Both the position numbers and the translations under genes were made by a program. The notes beneath the pieces are model-generated. The model was given only the letters and a program-made list of their open reading frames with translations. It did not search any database and was not told the DNA's origin. This document shows positions 1-6,209 of a DNA stretch of 9,075 bases, in pieces. Every line of letters begins with the position of its first letter. The stretch's first letter is position 1. Source of the stretch: Acidobacteriota bacterium (GTDB taxonomy: Bacteria; Acidobacteriota; Terriglobia; Terriglobales; Acidobacteriaceae); the NCBI GenBank assembly GCA_021801945.1, contig JAKABE010000108.1, positions 1 through 9,075 of the forward strand, written 5' to 3'.

Positions 1-1083
1 AAAGAGATCGCCCACCTGATCCGCAGGAAAGTTTCCGGGCACAAGCCACGAGCCGCCCGCCTCGCGCTGCGCCTCTGCTTCTTCTTCGTGCTCGTCGCTG
101 ATGCTGCCCACGATCTCTTCCAGCAGGTCCTCGATCGTCACCAGGCCGGACACGCCGCCGTACTCGTCGATCACAACGCGCATGTGCTGCTTTTCGCGCT
201 GCATCTCGCGCAGCAGCTCGTAACCGCGCTTTGTCTCGGGCACAAAATCGGCCGGCCGCATGATGCTGGCCACCGTCCGTCTGCGCGCCTCCTCGTCGGG
301 AATCTGCAATAGATCGTGAGCAAAGGCGATGCCAGTCACGTTGTCGAGCAATCCGCTAAATACGGGCACACGCGAGTAGTCGTGCTCGCGCAGCAGTTCC
401 AAGAAACTCTCCAGCGTCGTCAATTCCGGAACTGCGAAGATCTCCGGCCGCGGGGTCATCACTTCGCGCACCAGCTTGTCGCCAAACTCCACCGCCGAGC
501 GCACCAGGTCGCTGTCGCTCTGCTCCAGAATTCCTTCTTCCTCGCCCGCCTCGATCAAGGCCTCTACGTCCGCCGCGGGCTCTTCTTCCGGACCTGCCGG
601 TTGCTCGGCCAGCGCCGCCACCGAGAGAAAGAAGCGAATGAAGACCGTAATCGGCGTCACCATCCAGAGCAGAAGCCGAATGGGCCAGAGCAGTCGCGCC
701 GCCCACAGGCCGCGCGTGCGGTTGAAGAGCAGCGAAGGCAAAAGCTGGCTGCAGACCACCAGCACCAGCACTACGCCGAGAACGGCCTGCGCGACGTCGT
801 CCAGGGTGGGCAGACCAACTTGCGGCGCCCGATCGAAAAGCACCACGCCGAACCCGAGTGCAATCACCCCGAAGGCCAGCTCCTGGAGCACCGCCGCGCA
901 CAGCGCCACATGATCGCGGCTGAGCCCCAGCCGCGGCTCGATCTGCTCTTCCCATGCGTCCAGGTTCTCCTGAACCTCTCTGGAAAGAATCTTGCCGAAC
1001 TCCGAGTGGATGCGCTGGATGTAAGCGGCCAGCGTCTCCACAACGGCCAGCACAACAATGAGAACGATCGCCAGCGGAATCAT
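1..1083 (-). CDS. CorC/HlyC-type membrane protein with CBS pair (C-terminus cut by window edge)
   Basis: The frame is open from an ATG at 1083 to the left edge, giving 361 residues with no stop. Residues 1-160 are hydrophobic with about four membrane segments (roughly 2-20, 58-83, 97-120, 130-155), resembling a divergent DUF21/CNNM domain. A CBS pair follows (about 207-262 and 272-330), with VMTPR at 208-212 and DEYGG then GLVTIEDLLEEIVG at 306-326, both hallmarks of CorC/HlyC proteins. A CorC_HlyC accessory domain starts near 345 (SWLVPGNFP) and is truncated. The family is linked to magnesium/cobalt efflux or tolerance at the inner membrane. The usual GE-h-h-PK motif at the end of the DUF21 region reads SQLLPS (112-117), so transport by the standard mechanism is uncertain. 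The start overlaps the ybeY stop as ATGA, implying translational coupling in a phoH-ybeY-corC order, the same neighbourhood as E. coli ybeZ-ybeY-ybeX. Family call is firm; the function is inferred. Confidence 0.93.
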   Translation of the reverse strand, partial: MIPLAIVLIVVLAVVETLAAYIQRIHSEFGKILSREVQENLDAWEEQIEPRLGLSRDHVALCAAVLQELAFGVIALGFGVVLFDRAPQVGLPTLDDVAQAVLGVVLVLVVCSQLLPSLLFNRTRGLWAARLLWPIRLLLWMVTPITVFIRFFLSVAALAEQPAGPEEEPAADVEALIEAGEEEGILEQSDSDLVRSAVEFGDKLVREVMTPRPEIFAVPELTTLESFLELLREHDYSRVPVFSGLLDNVTGIAFAHDLLQIPDEEARRRTVASIMRPADFVPETKRGYELLREMQREKQHMRVVIDEYGGVSGLVTIEDLLEEIVGSISDEHEEEAEAQREAGGSWLVPGNFPADQVGDLF

Positions 1084-1646
1084 GGTTGTCGTCTCCGCGC
1101 TGACTTGCCGGCTCGTCCGCCGCGGCGCGCCGAATCGCCCTCTGCCCGCTCGATCAGCCCCACCGGCAGCCCCAGCCGCGTCCGCAGCAACCTCTCCCGT
1201 CGCGCCATCTGCCCTGAGTCGGTTTCGTGATCGTACCCGGCCAGGTGCAGCAGCCCGTGCAGAATCAGAACCTTGATCTCCGTGCCTAAAGAGTGCCCGC
1301 GTGCGCTTCCCTGGCGGCGCGCGGTCTCCACGCTGATGGCCAGGTCGCCGGCAAGCTCCTCCCCCCCAGCAAGCCCGTCCCCTGCCGGAAAAGAGAGCAC
1401 ATCGGTAGCCCGGTCGATCTTGCGAAAACGGCGGTTCAGGCGCCGGATTGCCGCGTCCGCGGTCAGCAGCACGGTCACCTGCCCGCGTAGCCGAACCGCG
1501 GCCTGCGCCTCACTCAGGAAGCGCGCCAGCCCTCGCGCCGAAGGCAAATCTGAATTTCGGACTTGTGCGGCAGACCTGCTGGATTGCCCCGCCCGGGCCG
1601 CGCGCCGCGCAAGATCCGCCTCCAGGTCTGGGTCGAGAAGAATCAT
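1080..1646 (-). CDS. ybeY: YbeY endoribonuclease / rRNA maturation factor
   Basis: This is a single-domain zinc metalloprotein of the UPF0054 family, which acts in 16S rRNA 3'-end maturation and 70S ribosome quality control in the cytoplasm. The 188-residue frame has the signature HGLLHLAGYDH at 130-140, whose His130, His134 and His140 should bind the metal, plus TDVLSFP at 81-87 and GDLAIS at 100-105. I chose the ATG at 1646 because family alignment begins near MILLDPDLE and a GGAG lies 11 bases upstream; an in-frame TTG at 1706, just after the phoH stop, would add 20 unlikely residues (RRIERSRSVRSGG type). The C-terminus beyond about residue 165 is an unusual Arg/Lys/Gly-rich tail of some 25 residues ending SARRRQP, which could help RNA or ribosome contact (inference). 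The stop overlaps the next gene's ATG by 4 bases. Confidence 0.96.
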   Translation of the reverse strand: MILLDPDLEADLARRAARAGQSSRSAAQVRNSDLPSARGLARFLSEAQAAVRLRGQVTVLLTADAAIRRLNRRFRKIDRATDVLSFPAGDGLAGGEELAGDLAISVETARRQGSARGHSLGTEIKVLILHGLLHLAGYDHETDSGQMARRERLLRTRLGLPVGLIERAEGDSARRGGRAGKSARRRQP

Positions 1647-1707
1647 CGTGCACGGCGCTCCGCCGCTCCGGACGGATCTGCTTCTCTCAATTCTACGCAC
1701 CGCCAAC

Positions 1708-2751
1708 TCACTGCGGTTTGGCCGGGCGCCGCGCTTGCCCGAGATCCTCGCGGGCCCGAACGCCCGTCTCGATCCCCTCGCCCGGCGTAAGCGGCAGCTC
1801 CTGCTGTTGCGGTTTCGCCGACTCGTAAGCGCGCACGATGCGCTGCACCAGCGGATGCCGCACCACGTCCAACTCCTCGAAGTGGCAGAACCGGATCCCC
1901 TCCACTCCGTCCAGAATGCTGATCGCGTCCAGCAGTCCCGACTTGCGCGGGTTGGGCAGATCGATCTGCGTTATGTCGCCCGTGATCACCGCCTTGGAGT
2001 TGTTGCCCATGCGCGTCAGGAACATCTTCATCTGCTCGACAGTGGTGTTCTGGGCCTCATCCATGATGATGAAGGCGTCATTGAGCGTGCGCCCGCGCAT
2101 GAAGGCCAGCGGCGCCACCTCGATGATGTTCTTCTCAAGCATCTTGTCGACCTTTTCCGGATCGAGCAAGTCATACAGCGCGTCGTACAGCGGACGCAGA
2201 TAGGGATCGACCTTCTCCTGCAGCGTGCCGGGCAAAAATCCCAGCCGCTCGCCCGCCTCCACCGCCGGGCGCACCAGCACGATGCGGCTCACCCGCTTGG
2301 CGTTCAGCGCCGCGACCGCCATCGCCACCGCCAGATAAGTTTTCCCCGTGCCCGCCGGCCCCACTCCGAAGACCATGTCATTCTGTTCCATCGCCTCCAG
2401 GTAGCGGCGCTGGTTCACAGACCGCGGCAGCACCGTGTGCTTCACTCCCGCCGACCGATGCTTGCCCGCGTCGGCCACCGACCGCAGCGTCGCCGCCGGA
2501 TCCGCCACCACCAGCCGCAACATCGTATTCAGCTCGCCATTGTGCGGATTGATGCCCTGCCGGCGCAGTGTCTCGAAGTCTTGGAAGATCTCCCGCACCC
2601 GCGCCACGCCTTCATCGGGCCCCTGCACTTGCACCGCATCGGAGCGGAGATCGATGCGCACGCCGAGCGAGTCTTCCATCAGCCTTAGGTTTTCGTCGCG
2701 GGTCCCGAATAGGGGCTCAAGATGGGGCGTGATCTCCAGAGCGATCTTCAA
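1708..2751 (-). CDS. phoH: PhoH-like (YbeZ-type) ATPase
   Basis: This is a cytoplasmic P-loop NTPase of the PhoH family, often encoded beside ybeY and thought to work with it in RNA metabolism. With a TTG start at 2751 it has 347 residues. Walker A GPAGTGKT is at 131-138, Walker [10 protein letters not shown] at about 228-235, and GDITQIDLP at about 258-266; ERLGFLPG near 168-175 is also typical. The N-terminal 100 residues form the usual small domain seen in YbeZ proteins. The start is inferred: TTG at 2751 gives the family-like N-terminus (L/M)[14 protein letters not shown] and follows a perfect AGGAGG (2769-2764) after 12 bases, whereas the upstream in-frame TTG at 2811 adds residues with no family resemblance. 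The C-terminal 25 residues are low complexity. It is the first gene of the minus-strand operon; the next gene starts 61 bases after its stop. Confidence 0.95.
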   Translation of the reverse strand: MKIALEITPHLEPLFGTRDENLRLMEDSLGVRIDLRSDAVQVQGPDEGVARVREIFQDFETLRRQGINPHNGELNTMLRLVVADPAATLRSVADAGKHRSAGVKHTVLPRSVNQRRYLEAMEQNDMVFGVGPAGTGKTYLAVAMAVAALNAKRVSRIVLVRPAVEAGERLGFLPGTLQEKVDPYLRPLYDALYDLLDPEKVDKMLEKNIIEVAPLAFMRGRTLNDAFIIMDEAQNTTVEQMKMFLTRMGNNSKAVITGDITQIDLPNPRKSGLLDAISILDGVEGIRFCHFEELDVVRHPLVQRIVRAYESAKPQQQELPLTPGEGIETGVRAREDLGQARRPAKPQ

Positions 2752-2763
2752 AGGATTTGATTT

Positions 2764-2769
2764 CCTCCT
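2764..2769 (-). promoter_or_regulatory. Ribosome binding site deciding the phoH start
   Basis: The minus strand reads AGGAGG here, a full anti-16S match, 12 bases before the TTG codon at 2751. The spacing is a little long, but no ATG or GTG lies in a better place. This site is the main reason to prefer TTG 2751 over TTG 2811 for phoH. Confidence 0.7.
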
Positions 2770-3056
2770 AAGCGGCCGTGTTGGGTCGATGTTCGCCAGC
2801 TTCGGCCCCAACCCGGTCCGGCTGGCAGTGCTTGAAGAGACTTATCGGCAGCCGGCCTGCGAAGGATGATGGCCGTCACAACTGGCAGGCACGTGCGCGG
2901 GCGCGGGCTGCCTTCAGCAGAGTACACGCACGCGGCTGATTCATAGGCTGGTCTAGAAGCGAAACCTGAGTCGCAGCACAGGGCTGAGCCTAAGCTCTCA
3001 AGCGCCTCGGCGATCCGCGGGTTGGCGTAGGTAACCAAATCGGCTATCTGGCCTTG

Positions 3057-3085
3057 AGAGTAGCGCCAGAGCCCATCGGAGTCAA
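3057..3085 (-). promoter_or_regulatory. Putative sigma70-type promoter of the phoH-ybeY-corC operon
   Basis: On the minus strand TTGACT (3085-3080) is followed after exactly 17 bases by TACTCT (3062-3057). The -35 matches consensus at five of six positions; the -10 keeps the key T, A and final T. Transcription would start near 3050, leaving a leader of about 300 bases before phoH, which is long. Sigma factor preferences of the host are unknown, so this is a pattern-based call. Confidence 0.4.
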
Positions 3086-3236
3086 TCCGCGGCACAATGA
3101 TTTTCGTTAAATTTCGCGCCTCCGCGGTTACTCCTCGGGGAACCGGGCACGGACGGAAACTGCCCCCCCTTTTACCGCGCCGGGGTCAGCCAATCGATAG
3201 CGCCGCCCAAACACCGCCCGCCGTCTCTTGTCCGCC

Positions 3237-3265
3237 TTGACACAGGTCTTGGATCCTTCCATGAT
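3237..3265 (+). promoter_or_regulatory. Putative sigma70-type promoter of the secreted-protein gene
   Basis: A perfect TTGACA (3237-3242) lies 17 bases before CATGAT (3260-3265), which matches TATAAT at four of six positions. The expected start is near 3272, giving a leader of about 124 bases before the ATG at 3396. It points at the only plus-strand gene nearby and lies in the divergent gap, which supports it. Confidence 0.6.
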
Positions 3266-3276
3266 TAAGTTACTCA

Positions 3277-3352
3277 GGTCCGTACGGTGCTTCCGGACCA
3301 CGTCCTCCGCAAGAATGCAAGTCAATGCTGCGGCTCTTCCCTCGAAGACCGC
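3277..3352 (+). promoter_or_regulatory. Two stem-loops in the 5' leader of the secreted-protein gene
   Basis: The first is GGTCCG (3277-3282) pairing with CGGACC (3294-3299) across an 11-base loop, sitting at the predicted 5' end of the transcript. The second is GCGG, a bulged C, TCTTC (3330-3339), loop CCTC, then GAAGACCGC (3344-3352), nine base pairs in all. Neither is followed by a T run, so they are not intrinsic terminators. They could stabilise the mRNA 5' end or bind a regulator (inference only). Confidence 0.4.
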
Positions 3353-3395
3353 GTAAGGTTCTCGTCTACGGGGCCCTTGACCCAGGAGGTTCGTG

Positions 3396-4244
3396 ATGAA
3401 AAGCATCACTCTTTCTCTCGCATTCCTTCTGTTCAGTGCGTCGGTCTCTGCCTACGCCGCTGAGCAGATTGTTCCTGCCGGTTCTCTGATCGAGTGCACG
3501 ATGTCGGAACCTCAATTCTCCTCCAAAACAGCATCCCTTGGAGATCCGGTGCTCTGCCAGCTTGGCATGACCGGTCTCAACGGACCTTCCGTATTTCCCT
3601 ATGACAGCTTTCTGGAGGGAAGATTTGAAGCCTACAAGAACCCTGGCCACTTCGTGGGCAAGGGCTGGATGGAGCTGAGCTTCAACCGTCTCTTCATCGA
3701 GCCGAACATGGTGGTTCCCATCCAGACCAAGGTCGTTGGGGTTTCCGGCTATAACATTGATCGGCAGGGCCGGATCCTGGGCCGGGGACACGCGGTACGC
3801 GACACCGTGGAATGGATGATCCCGATCTTGTGGCCCATCGATCTCATGACCCTACCCCGCCGGGGACCGCGCCCCACCTTGCAGCCGGAGACGCAGCTTA
3901 CCCTCAAGGTGATGGACGATGTTGGACTTCCCGTGGGCCACCTGCCGCGGCGCGACCGCTCCGGCCTTGTGCGGCGTCCGGCGTCGCGCAGCCAGCCGGT
4001 GCCGCAAGCTGCCCCCTCGCAGCCGGCTGGGCAGTCTCAGTCCCAACCCGAGTCACGTCCCGCTTCGGTAGCCGGATCCGCCTCGCCCCACCAGGTGGAT
4101 CGGGCTGACACTTACCGGCCCGAATACGTTGTGCCATCCTCTCCGCCGCCGGAGTATGACTATTCCGTTCCACCGGCCTACTACGTGCTGACCAGGGCGG
4201 GGTATGTCTGTGTTCCCGCTGGGGCCTGCCGCACTCAGCCCTGA
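3396..4244 (+). CDS. Secreted protein of unknown function with P/Q/S-rich tail
   Basis: I do not recognise a named family. AGGAGG at 3384-3389 is six bases before the ATG at 3396, a better fit than the GTG at 3393, giving 282 residues. Residues 1-21 form a Sec signal peptide (Lys2, hydrophobic 4-17, cleavage likely after AYA at 19-21), so the product is exported to periplasm or beyond. Residues 25-180 look like a compact beta-rich domain: VPAGSLIECTMSEPQFSSKT followed by LGDPVLCQLG resembles the PAG, SSKTA and GD pattern of unassigned acidobacterial exported proteins, and IEPNMVVPIQTKVVG a second similar half. Residues 183-260 are low complexity, rich in Pro, Gln, Ser and Arg, and 241-264 are Pro/Tyr-rich (RPEYVVP, PPEYDYSVPPAYY). 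Cysteines come as pairs at 34/54 and 272/278, which could form disulfides. It appears monocistronic. Confidence 0.85.
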   Translation: MKSITLSLAFLLFSASVSAYAAEQIVPAGSLIECTMSEPQFSSKTASLGDPVLCQLGMTGLNGPSVFPYDSFLEGRFEAYKNPGHFVGKGWMELSFNRLFIEPNMVVPIQTKVVGVSGYNIDRQGRILGRGHAVRDTVEWMIPILWPIDLMTLPRRGPRPTLQPETQLTLKVMDDVGLPVGHLPRRDRSGLVRRPASRSQPVPQAAPSQPAGQSQSQPESRPASVAGSASPHQVDRADTYRPEYVVPSSPPPEYDYSVPPAYYVLTRAGYVCVPAGACRTQP

Positions 4245-4248
4245 GTGC
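4231..4248 (+). other. Perfect hairpin across the stop codon of the secreted-protein gene
   Basis: GCACTCAG (4231-4238), CC, CTGAGTGC (4241-4248) is a perfect 8-bp inverted repeat that contains the TGA stop at 4242-4244. No T run follows, so a classic intrinsic terminator is not supported. It could protect the 3' end or act with a termination factor. Confidence 0.4.
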
Positions 4249-4418
4249 GCGGACGTGAACGGCATTGGCCCGCCCAATGAGCCGCCGCCATTTCGGTTCG
4301 GGTACCCTGTTGTTTCACGGCTCGTCAACGCCTCGGATGGCGACCGCCGCGAAGGCGGCAAATGGTGCGGCGCGCACCGGTTCCGTGCCCTTTCCGTACC
4401 CGGCGCGCGCCGGACGCA

Positions 4419-4447
4419 TTGACCCGCCGCCCCGCTTCCCATACACT
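4419..4447 (+). promoter_or_regulatory. Strong sigma70-type promoter of rpsT
   Basis: TTGACC (4419-4424), a 17-base spacer, and TACACT (4442-4447) give a near-consensus promoter. Transcription should begin near 4454, leaving a leader of about 60 bases before the rpsT ATG. Position, spacing and the highly expressed downstream gene all agree. Confidence 0.75.
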
Positions 4448-4461
4448 ATGGAATTGCGAGG

Positions 4462-4493
4462 GATGCGGCTCGAGTTGCATTCTTATCCGCATC
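4462..4493 (+). promoter_or_regulatory. Stem-loop in the rpsT leader
   Basis: GATGCGG (4462-4468) pairs perfectly with CCGCATC (4487-4493) over an 18-base loop. A competing pairing of CTCGA (4469-4473) with TCGAG (4496-4500) would exclude the first stem. S20 is known in E. coli to repress its own translation, so a structured leader is reasonable, but no specific homologous motif was recognised. Confidence 0.35.
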
Positions 4494-4514
4494 ATTCGAG
4501 ACAAAGGAAGAGCA

Positions 4515-4793
4515 ATGGCTAACCATGTATCGGCGCTCAAGCGCGTCCGCCAGACCAAAACCCGTACTGAAGTCAACCGCTCCAATCGCAGCCGCGTGCG
4601 CACCAGCCTCCGCGCCCTGCGCGATGCTATCGCCAAGGGCGACGCAACGGCGGCCCAGGCTCAGTACCGCTCCACCGTCTCCGCGCTGGACAAGAGCGTG
4701 CAAAAAGGAATTCTGCACGACAACACCGCCTCCCGCTACAAGAGCCGCCTCAACGCTCGCCTCAAGGCCCTGGCGGCCACCGGCAAGGCGTAG
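4515..4793 (+). CDS. rpsT: 30S ribosomal protein S20
   Basis: The product binds 16S rRNA in the 30S subunit and helps early assembly. From the ATG at 4515 it has 92 residues, close to the usual 85-90. The start [13 protein letters not shown], the very basic helix with [13 protein letters not shown] (about 21-33), and the C-terminal [20 protein letters not shown] (about 64-83) are characteristic of S20. A longer in-frame GTG start at 4362 is rejected because it would precede the promoter and add non-family sequence. AAAGGA at 4503-4508 is the likely ribosome binding site. The gene has its own promoter and terminator, so it is probably transcribed alone. Confidence 0.98.
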   Translation: MANHVSALKRVRQTKTRTEVNRSNRSRVRTSLRALRDAIAKGDATAAQAQYRSTVSALDKSVQKGILHDNTASRYKSRLNARLKALAATGKA

Positions 4794-4832
4794 TCCGGAG
4801 CGGTCCGTCCGCCCCAGCATCGATTCACAACG

Positions 4833-4864
4833 CAGCCGGGAGCACCCCGGCTGTTCGTGTCTTT
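4833..4864 (+). terminator. Intrinsic terminator of rpsT
   Basis: CAGCCGGG (4833-4840), loop AGCAC, CCCGGCTG (4846-4853) is a perfect 8-bp GC-rich stem, followed by the T-rich TTCGTGTCTTT (4854-4864). It begins 40 bases after the rpsT stop. Confidence 0.8.
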
Positions 4865-4911
4865 GGGTTCCGGACGCCCGAGCCAGGGGCTCCGCGGACA
4901 GGCCTTCGCCC

Positions 4912-4948
4912 GTGGGGTGGCAGTCCGCCCCACTGCGCTCGTTTCGTT
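4912..4948 (+). terminator. Second hairpin with T-rich tail after rpsT
   Basis: GTGGGGTGG (4912-4920), loop CAGT, CCGCCCCAC (4925-4933) pairs over nine positions with one G-U. The next 15 bases end in CTCGTTTCGTT, which is only moderately T-rich. It may be a back-up terminator for rpsT or a structure just before the lipoprotein gene at 4963, whose promoter I could not place (TAGACT at 4948-4953 has no -35 partner). Confidence 0.35.
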
Positions 4949-4962
4949 AGACTGGGAAGGCG

Positions 4963-6069
4963 ATGCAAACAGCGGCGAGAACATGGAAGCAGGCAGCCTT
5001 GGCGGCCGCGTTGGCAGGCGGAATCGCTCTAGCCGGTTGCGGGATGCCCGCCGCGCCCTCGCCCCCTTCGCTCAAGCTGCCCAATCCGGTCACGGATCTC
5101 GCTGCCGCGCGCACCGGCGACCAGGTGCGGCTCACCTGGACCATGCCCAACAGAGATACCGACAAGGTGCTCTTGAAGGGCAACATTGCGGTGCGCCTCT
5201 GCCGCCGGCCGAGCCCGTCCGCTCCGTGCGCAACCGCGGGCAGCCTCCAGCTGCGCCCCGGTGCCGGCGGCGCCTTTACCCAAACGCTTCCCCCGGCCTT
5301 GACGGCGGGCCCTCCCCGCATGCTCACCTATTTCGTTGAATTGATCAACAAGCGCGGCCGCTCGGCTGGCCTCTCCAACCCGGCCAGGACTCTGGCCGGC
5401 CAGGCGCCCGCCGCTGTGACCGGCTTGACCGCGGAGGTCCGCAAAGACGGAGTCGTCTTGCGCTGGTCGCCCGGACCGGAGCAGACCGTCCCCACGGCAA
5501 TGCGCCTCCGCCGCAGGCTGCTGTCTTCCCTCTCCGGCAAGCACTCCCAAGGCCCGCTCGCCCCGCCGTCCGAACCACTGGAACAGAATCTGCTCGTCCA
5601 GCCCAGTCCGATGCGCGGCCGCGCGCTCGACCAGACGATTCGCTTCGGCAATACCTACCAGTACCGAGCCCAGCGCGTGGCCCACATCCGCCTGAACGGC
5701 CTAACGCTGGAGATGGACGGCCCGCTCTCGGCCCCGGTTACCATCGAAGCCCTCAACGTCTTTCCGCCCGATGTGCCCTCCGGATTGGCTGCCGTGGCCA
5801 CAGCCGCCCAAAACGGCGCGGGGCCGTCAGTCGACTTGAGCTGGCGGCCCGATACCGAAGCCGATCTGGCTGGCTACGCGGTCTACCGGCGTCTGGGCGG
5901 CGGCCCGTGGCGGCGCATCTCGCCCGAGCAGCCCCTGACCGGTCCCGGCTTTCACGATCCCGACGTGCAGCAGGGCCACACCTACAGCTACGCCGTCACC
6001 GCCATCGGTCAGAACGGTCGCGAGAGCGCACGCTCAGCTTCTGTCCAGGAGACCGTCCCCAGCCCATAA
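4963..6069 (+). CDS. Lipoprotein with three fibronectin type III-like domains
   Basis: The 368-residue product starts with a lipoprotein signal: basic residues to Lys9, a hydrophobic stretch 11-24, and the lipobox LAGC with Cys26 as the lipidated residue. A Pro/Ser linker (29-40) precedes three FnIII-like repeats at about 41-146, 151-262 and 269-364. Each opens with a proline-rich NPV, AAV or PPDVP start and has the core tryptophan in VRLTWT (55-60), VVLRWSP (164-170) and VDLSWRP (290-296), and a late strand such as TYFVELINKRG, TYQYRAQRV or YSYAVTAIGQNG. No catalytic motif is visible, so a structural or binding role at the outer membrane or periplasmic face is likely. Domain 2 carries an Arg/Ser-rich insertion near 181-215. 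GGGA at 4954-4957 is a close ribosome binding site for the ATG at 4963. It is flanked by rpsT and frr but has no evident link to translation. Confidence 0.88.
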   Translation: MQTAARTWKQAALAAALAGGIALAGCGMPAAPSPPSLKLPNPVTDLAAARTGDQVRLTWTMPNRDTDKVLLKGNIAVRLCRRPSPSAPCATAGSLQLRPGAGGAFTQTLPPALTAGPPRMLTYFVELINKRGRSAGLSNPARTLAGQAPAAVTGLTAEVRKDGVVLRWSPGPEQTVPTAMRLRRRLLSSLSGKHSQGPLAPPSEPLEQNLLVQPSPMRGRALDQTIRFGNTYQYRAQRVAHIRLNGLTLEMDGPLSAPVTIEALNVFPPDVPSGLAAVATAAQNGAGPSVDLSWRPDTEADLAGYAVYRRLGGGPWRRISPEQPLTGPGFHDPDVQQGHTYSYAVTAIGQNGRESARSASVQETVPSP

Positions 6070-6164
6070 CTAAGCTCCATAAGAACTGCAAATGCATCCT
6101 CCACGCGGAACCGACCACCAGCGACATCGAGAGCGCCCAAACCGGAGAGCCGCCGGGATTTTAG

Positions 6165-6170
6165 TAGAAT
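6165..6170 (+). promoter_or_regulatory. Possible -10 box upstream of frr
   Basis: TAGAAT matches TATAAT at five of six positions and would start transcription about 32 bases before the frr ATG. No convincing -35 lies 16-18 bases upstream (the bases there are CCGGAG-like), so support is partial. The local drop in GC content, unusual for this sequence, adds a little weight. Confidence 0.4.
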
Positions 6171-6209
6171 AGCCGTTGTTACTTTTGGTCTTAGCGAGGA
6201 ACTAAACCC

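Larger units (their letters stand above)
2752..3395. other. Divergent intergenic region between phoH operon and secreted-protein gene
   Basis: This 644-base stretch separates the minus-strand phoH operon from the plus-strand gene at 3396. It holds one promoter-like pair in each direction, the phoH ribosome binding site, and two leader hairpins upstream of 3396. No recognisable conserved protein is encoded. A minus-strand frame of 115 codons (3095 to 2748, GTG start) ends in a TGA that overlaps the phoH TTG as TTGA, but it resembles no family I know. Its overall GC3 is about 62 percent by my count, below what I expect for the conserved genes here (whose GC3 I did not count). I saw no tRNA or large repeat. 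Confidence 0.6.

Noticed and set aside
316..1230. 304-codon plus-strand frame, and a 199-codon minus frame at 356-955
   Set aside because: Both are shadows of the CBS-domain gene; their translations are Arg/His- or Gly/Ala-rich with no family motif.
1273..2688. 471-codon plus-strand frame opposite ybeY and phoH
   Set aside because: It lies antisense to two unmistakable genes with intact catalytic motifs; composition (Arg, His, Leu) is typical of antisense frames in GC-rich DNA.
3145..3173. GGGCA/TGCCC stem followed by C-rich then TTTT on the plus strand
   Set aside because: The stem is only five pairs with an 11-base loop and no plus-strand gene lies upstream for it to terminate.
3128..3409. 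93-codon minus-strand frame with GTG start
   Set aside because: It overlaps the plus-strand promoter, both leader hairpins and the start of the secreted-protein gene, and resembles no family.
4344..4358. CCGCC/GGCGG hairpin between the secreted-protein gene and rpsT
   Set aside because: Five-base GC stems are expected by chance at this GC content and no T run follows.
5029..5685. 218-codon minus-strand frame
   Set aside because: Shadow of the FnIII lipoprotein gene, which has a lipobox and repeated domain pattern.
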